This document shows positions 58,670 to 64,000 of a stretch of 64,000 bases of DNA, in pieces. How positions within the stretch are numbered: position 1 is the first letter of the stretch; each line of letters begins with the position of its first letter. The stretch is taken from contig NC_046623.1 in assembly GCF_900324465.2 (NCBI RefSeq), positions 2,914,001-2,978,000 on the forward strand, written 5' to 3'. Source of the stretch: Anabas testudineus (Eukaryota > Chordata > Actinopteri > Anabantiformes > Anabantidae). Position numbers and translations under genes: made by a program. The notes under the pieces are model-generated. The model had not been told where the DNA came from and made no database searches. It saw only the letters and a list, made by a program, of their open reading frames with translations.

Positions 58670-61600
58670 AAGTGTGACGAATGTGCTGGAGAACATTTGC
58701 CTGTTGTCAAATAACCAGTTTATGAAGTACGTCCTGCCAGCAGATGATTTGACTATTGTTGCAGACTCGTGGCAAACGTCACTAATGTACCACCGATCTA
58801 AAACTCCCTGTAAACCCATCTAATTTCTAACTATCTGTCTCATGATGACATTGTTGTTCTATTCTAAATGATGTCAGTATATGAATATTTGTAAGCATGT
58901 TACTGGGTCAGCAACAGTAAACAATGAATCATGCACAACTTTGCACTATTCATGTCTACATAAGTATTTGAAATGATCTTAGAACCTTATCTGTTAACAC
59001 ACAGCTACAACACTGTTGAGAAAGGTGTTTCCTTATTGACTCAACATTGTCCTGAAATGTTTTCCTCACAGTCTTTGCGTTGACCTGACATATGGCTTTA
59101 AGGTTGTAAACTCAGACATGTTTGGGTCCGATCAATGGCTACAGCTTCTAAAATTTGGACTTTGGACTTGTGGACACTTTTTACACATAGCTCCACTATC
59201 TCCTTTAGACTTCCAGTACATGTGTCCTCTCCAAAACAGTCAATTCATTTGTGAGGGTTGTAATTTAGCCATGTGATACAGCACATGGTGATGTGAAGCA
59301 CTGTGTCCCATTGAACAGTGAACACAACATGACTGACAGATTAAGCAGACATAACTATGACTATCTCCTGCATAACAGATCAGTGTTTTGCTGTAAACTG
59401 TTTTGTTCTCACTCACTTGAATGGCCCAAGATGAAGCTGTAAAACAAGCTGTACCTGTTCTAAATATGTTTCGTTACATACACCTACAGCAGTCCTCAGG
59501 TACAATTGAACAGGTTGACCTGAACATGCAGCCCAGCGGTGCTTTGACACCTCAACTTCTGATTTGTAAAATATCTGCTAAAGCTGCTCATATGTGGATC
59601 ATAGAAATAACTGTTCTTGGTTTTAGTTATTTTTCACTGATGTACAGGAATTATGCAACTTTTCATAATTATTCATGCATGACTACTAATGTATATTATA
59701 ATACTGACATGCAGGCAGAATGCTGGGTCAGAGAGCTACTGAAAGAAACAGGGATATGCCACGTCTCATTTTAATTTGCACTGTCACAGTGCCTCCCTGT
59801 GGCAGCCATCACCACCTCAGCACCACTCAGCTTTTCCTTTATAGATTGCGGCTAAAATCCTCATTCATGACAAAAAGAACACAGCATGAAAATTCAATGA
59901 CTAAATATGTCATAAGACAAATGTTCAGTGAGTCCATTTCATCATCATAACTATAATCACTTCATTATTACATAAGTGAGACTATTAACTTTCACATAAA
60001 TACATTTTTAAGTTTCCAAGTTTATAGTCGTTACCTGATCCATCATCGTCTCAGAGTGTTATTAATTTGCGAATGACATCTGTTAGTGCTGGCACAAATT
60101 GTGTGCTACCATCTAGTTACAGTGCATAAACATATGAAATATAAGTCAAGTGATATTAAAGTGTCAACAGACATTTGTTAAGATTGTCATAAATAAACAG
60201 CCTAGTGAAGGAATATGAAGTATTTAGTATTAGAATATTAGAATATAATGTGTATATATATATATATTTTTTCTTTTTCTGTAAAACGCTATATATTTTC
60301 ACACATTTTATTGAACCTTTGACCAGCATCATCTACAGTAACCAGTTCATTCAGTGTATGTTTGTGCTACATCTGACAGACAGAGGATGTAACAAGCTAA
60401 AAACAGAACACCTCAAGCGCAGAGACATAGACATGCGATCTATCAAGTTCCTGCTTTCTACCTGTCAAACATTTTTAATCAAATACTTTACTTTTAATAA
60501 ATTTTAACAACGTTTAGCTGCATTGGTGGAAAACTTGGTTTCATGGTTGCAAACAGGTTCATGCCAGTTACAGTATTTTTTTTTTCTACCATTTAAAAAG
60601 TCATCTTTTAACTTTGTCAACAATAATAGAACATGATGGGGGAAAAAACCTGAACCTCTCTAAAGCCCCTCAGAACAGCAGTTTGGTGTAACCATCACTG
60701 GTGTAACCAGTGACGCTGTTAGTTACACACATGTCTGTCCAGTCTCGTATTCTATTCTGTAATGAAATCCTTTCTAGGCTTCTCTGAGAAAGTAGCATTG
60801 ATGAGAATAGGACCTATATGGGCTCACAGTGAACTTGACTTTGACCTTTGAGCATTAAAACCAATCCAATCAGGATTGGATTTATTGATGATTCCCTAGA
60901 TATCGCTTTCACAAGAATTGGGTTCCTGTATGGATGGACACAATGCTTCGAGCCCTGGCTGTTGCCGGGGCAGAAGCATAAAAATAGAACTTTGCATCAA
61001 CACAGCTATGGTATTTACAGCAGAGGTGGCAGCTGTAGCGTAAACAAACTCAGTTCTCAAGTAAAAGTGATGCTTCAGTGTCTTTACTCAAGTAGGTTTC
61101 AAATACATACATACAAGTGCAACTACTCCACTACATATTTTCTGATAAAAATATCAGTGTCTCAAAAATATAGCAAATAATACACAATGTACTCATTATT
61201 CAATTACAAAAATCTAAATGTACTATACTACACACGCCATTATGCCAAATAAGAATTCAGACATTATTACATTATAATTATTCATGTATTGGTGTGTGGA
61301 GTTCATGTTTAGCCAGGTTATCAGTCCATAATAATACAATGCAACTTATTTGTTGTTTTACTGTATATAAAGAATACAAAAGGTACATGTAGCTTTAACA
61401 TCTTAAAATGAAAATACTACTAAAGTACCTCAAAACTTTAAAAGTACTTACAGAGTGAGTACAATAAACTGCCTTTTCATTATTAGGTAGATTATCTGTT
61501 GACTCGTGTTGCAGATATTAATGCATTTAAACAGTAAAACTAAAACCTCTCTGTGATAAATGACTCAACAATTATCAATCCCTAATAATTTTAGTTATGT

Positions 61601-61940
61601 AATTTTTAGTTGTTAATTAACTGTTGGGCTGGAACGTTAATAATTTACTTAATCAGTCTGAGACAGAGTCTGAAAGTTGCAGTGTTCAGTGCCCTGATCC
61701 TAGAAGAGACCTTTGTGGGGGTTGAGAACATATTTGTCTTTTTATTATACAATTACAACTGTTAGAACTGAACCGCTGAGGTGGGACAAAGTAGTTTAGG
61801 GCAATGGTGAGTGCAGCTGCCCCCCTGCGTCGCATTATAGATGTGCCCCTGGTACACAAGGCAAATTGTGTACTTTGAATGTGTGGAGGATTTTGTAGAT
61901 AGAAGAGAGGTGTGGTCATGGCTGTTAATAACCTGGAGGG
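58670..61940. other. Intergenic region between the two TMPRSS2 copies
   Basis: No gene recognised. It holds the second member of the repeat pair (59081-59260) and a short TA run at about 60251-60267. The longest open frame (59421-59774, + strand) lacks a recognisable family and splice context. Confidence 0.55.
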
Positions 61941-62083
61941 ATTGAAGTGAACCTGAGACAGAGAGAGAAACAGGCAAGGGAGGGACAGACAGGCTCGGAG
62001 AAAAAGGTAGTTGGAAAGGTATGTCAACTTGTTTCCAGGTGGTTTGACAATCTCGTTCCTGAGGCAGTGGGACCAATTTCAAT

Positions 62084-63860
62084 ATGGATAATAATCAGGT
62101 AAAATCAGTTTCACAATTAAAGGCAACATTTTTTAAATGTTTGCTGCACATGTTCACTATTTTTGTTAGGATAAAACCTCAATCCAGCCAGTCCACGTAT
62201 TATCAGTGTTAACTAGACTATTGCTTCTGTCTACTTTACCTGTAGGAAACTGGCCCCAACTACGACAACATGGGTTTCACGTACGACGACGACAACGTAA
62301 GACCCCCTCCATACACTCCATATGTAGAGATAGACCCGTCTGTCTCACAAGAGCCTCCCAGCTACGCTGAAGCTATCGCCGAGACCATCAACACCCACCA
62401 CACTGTAACACCTGGAATGCCACACGTTACAAGACAAAAGAAAGGTACGGTACTGTTTATGTTAAGTCAGAGTAGAATAAAAAGGTGGGTAAAGAAATGA
62501 CCTAATTCAGTCACAAGGTAAATCTTTTAACTAGAAGCAGAGTGTTTTACCATTCACACTCACGCTAAAGAACGCCAGTTGATACCTGGTGACTTTGCCC
62601 TCTAAGCCGTTAGAGCTTGATCTTTCCTCAGTTAATTACAGACACACATATAGTAGTGCTGTATAGTAGTGTATGGTGGGTAAAATTAATTTTATACATT
62701 AGAAAACACTGGACAGAAAACTGCCACTCATGGGTGCTTTGTTCTGAATTACTGTGGCTGACTTCACTAGATCGATGATGATGACGTTGAATGGAAACCT
62801 GCTGCCTTAAATCAAGTTGTCTTAACACAGAACCTTAACGTGATATAGTAAACAAATCAAGTTTACATCAGCTGTCAATCACATCTCTCAGTGACGGCTT
62901 TACATTCTGTTTCCATCTCTGGGTTCTGTTTCAAACAATGTAATGTTTGGTAGAGAACACTTTTTGACATTTTCACTATTTACTGTAGAGATAAAACCTG
63001 CGACTTTACCGTTTACATGTGAATTTGCATCTGTTTTTAAACCACAAACCGTGTACCGTGACACATGATACATATTCCAGATTGTGAAGATTAAATGAAA
63101 AAGGATTTTGTTAAGATAAACTAGATGTAACCCACATAATACAGCACACAGTCACTTATATGTCTTAATACTTTTATATTGTAGTTTAGATCTATGGTAT
63201 GTTTAGGTTTTTCTATAAATTGACTATTTGCAGTGTGATCTTAAAGTTGGTGCAATTTGTATTCATTTTTACACCAAGACTCATGTTTTGTTACCTTCCA
63301 GGAATAAAGAAATGTAAGCAGAAACATATCCTATGTTGGATACTGGTTGTGGCTTTTTTCCTCACCCTGATCAGCATCATGTTCTGGTACTTCTGTAAGT
63401 TCACTACATTTTAAGACTTCTTTTTAATGTTATTTGTATCAGCATCAGTGGAGCTTAGTGTGATGACCAGCTCATCCGATTGTGTGTTTTTTATATGCAC
63501 TGTTTGCAGTTTATTACCAGTGTATACTGGGAAAGCCATGTAGAAACGGGAAGTGTCTGAGCCGCTCTCAGTGGTGTGACGGTGTCAGGGACTGTTCACA
63601 AGGAGAAGATGAATCTCACTGCTGTAAGACTCTAATATCAACACATACATACATGTGCTGTGTGTTCTGTTGAGCGTCACGTCAGTGAGTAACATGGTGA
63701 CTGAACCCGGCTGTTCTTTCTGCATCACAGTTCGACTTTACGGGACCAACTTTGTACTGCAGATGTACTCATCAAACAACGACATGTGGATGCCCGTGTG
63801 TGCTGAAAACTGGAATAATGACTATGGGAAAGCTACTTGTGAGCAGATAGGCTACAGCAG
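62084..63860 (+). CDS. tmprss2: TMPRSS2-type serine protease, copy b (5' exons; runs off the window)
   Basis: Tandem duplicate of the preceding gene. Exons seen: 62084-62098 (MDNNQ), 62246-62444 (cytoplasmic tail, RPPPYTP and QEPPSYAEA), 63302-63394 (transmembrane helix), 63510-63623 (LDL-receptor class A, WCDGVRDC), 63731-63860 (first SRCR exon). Phases match copy a exon by exon. The remaining SRCR exons and the protease domain should lie beyond 64000, so catalytic competence cannot be judged. The tail is more acidic than in copy a (TYDDDN). The LDLa-SRCR segment, including its intron, is almost identical to copy a, whereas the neighbouring introns are unrelated. The leader upstream (about 61945-62083) appears to lack the 0.8-kb intron of copy a. 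Confidence 0.85.
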
Positions 63861-64000
63861 GTGCAGACTGTCTTCTCCACCACTCTCCACGCTTTTTAGT
63901 TTAAAGAACTGCTAAATGAGTTAGGACAATGTGTAAAGACACAGCTGTGCTGTAATTCATATCATGGATATTTATATGGATTATTAAATTCTCACAACCA

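Noticed and set aside
59421-59774. 117-codon + strand open frame between the TMPRSS2 copies
   Set aside because: No recognisable domain, no convincing splice sites, AT-rich composition like the surrounding intergenic DNA.

Overview
The window is teleost fish nuclear DNA, probably from a spiny-rayed fish. It has vertebrate multi-exon genes with GT-AG introns, a fish Rex/RTE-type LINE, several fish-typical dispersed repeats, and the families MMP, ACAT1 and TMPRSS2. I cannot name the species. All host genes lie on the + strand; the LINE at the left edge is on the - strand.

Layout. 1-1.7 kb: 5' part of a LINE. 2.3-38 kb: a tandem array of secreted collagenase-type matrix metalloproteinases built from two subfamilies, A (469 aa) and B (474 aa), arranged as A1-B1, psiA-B2, A2-B3, then a B-related copy C. 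A1, B1, B2 and A2 each have ten exons that join in frame into pre-pro-catalytic-hemopexin proteins. psiA keeps only the hinge/hemopexin exons. B3 has lost exons 7-9, and C stops at the hinge. B3 and C are therefore predicted to encode short, hemopexin-less enzymes with the layout of matrilysin (MMP7), reached by two different routes. 40.4-43.3 kb: a diverged MMP (D, 497 aa, MMP20/MMP27-like features) with a long Pro-rich hinge. 43.9-50.1 kb: acat1, mitochondrial acetyl-CoA acetyltransferase (12 exons, 420 aa), with a 62-bp-unit minisatellite filling most of intron 1. 51.8-58.7 kb: a TMPRSS2-type membrane serine protease (481 aa). 62.0-64 kb: a tandem second copy cut by the window end.

The MMPs and TMPRSS2-type proteases act outside or at the surface of the cell; acat1 is an unrelated mitochondrial neighbour. 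Promoters split by subfamily. B and C copies have TATATAA with an AP-1 site (TGAGTCA) about 50 bp upstream, as in inducible mammalian MMPs. A copies have a palindromic CRE (TGACGTCA) and a weak ATAAAAG box. The AP-1 site is damaged only in B3. The array shows recent unequal exchange: near-identical dyads, a breakpoint inside an exon, mosaic prodomains, and a 1.47-kb TA-flanked transposon with empty paralogous sites.

Exon coordinates were derived by hand from splice sites, reading-frame phase and comparison between copies. The domain calls are firm; exact orthology of the MMPs is not settled.
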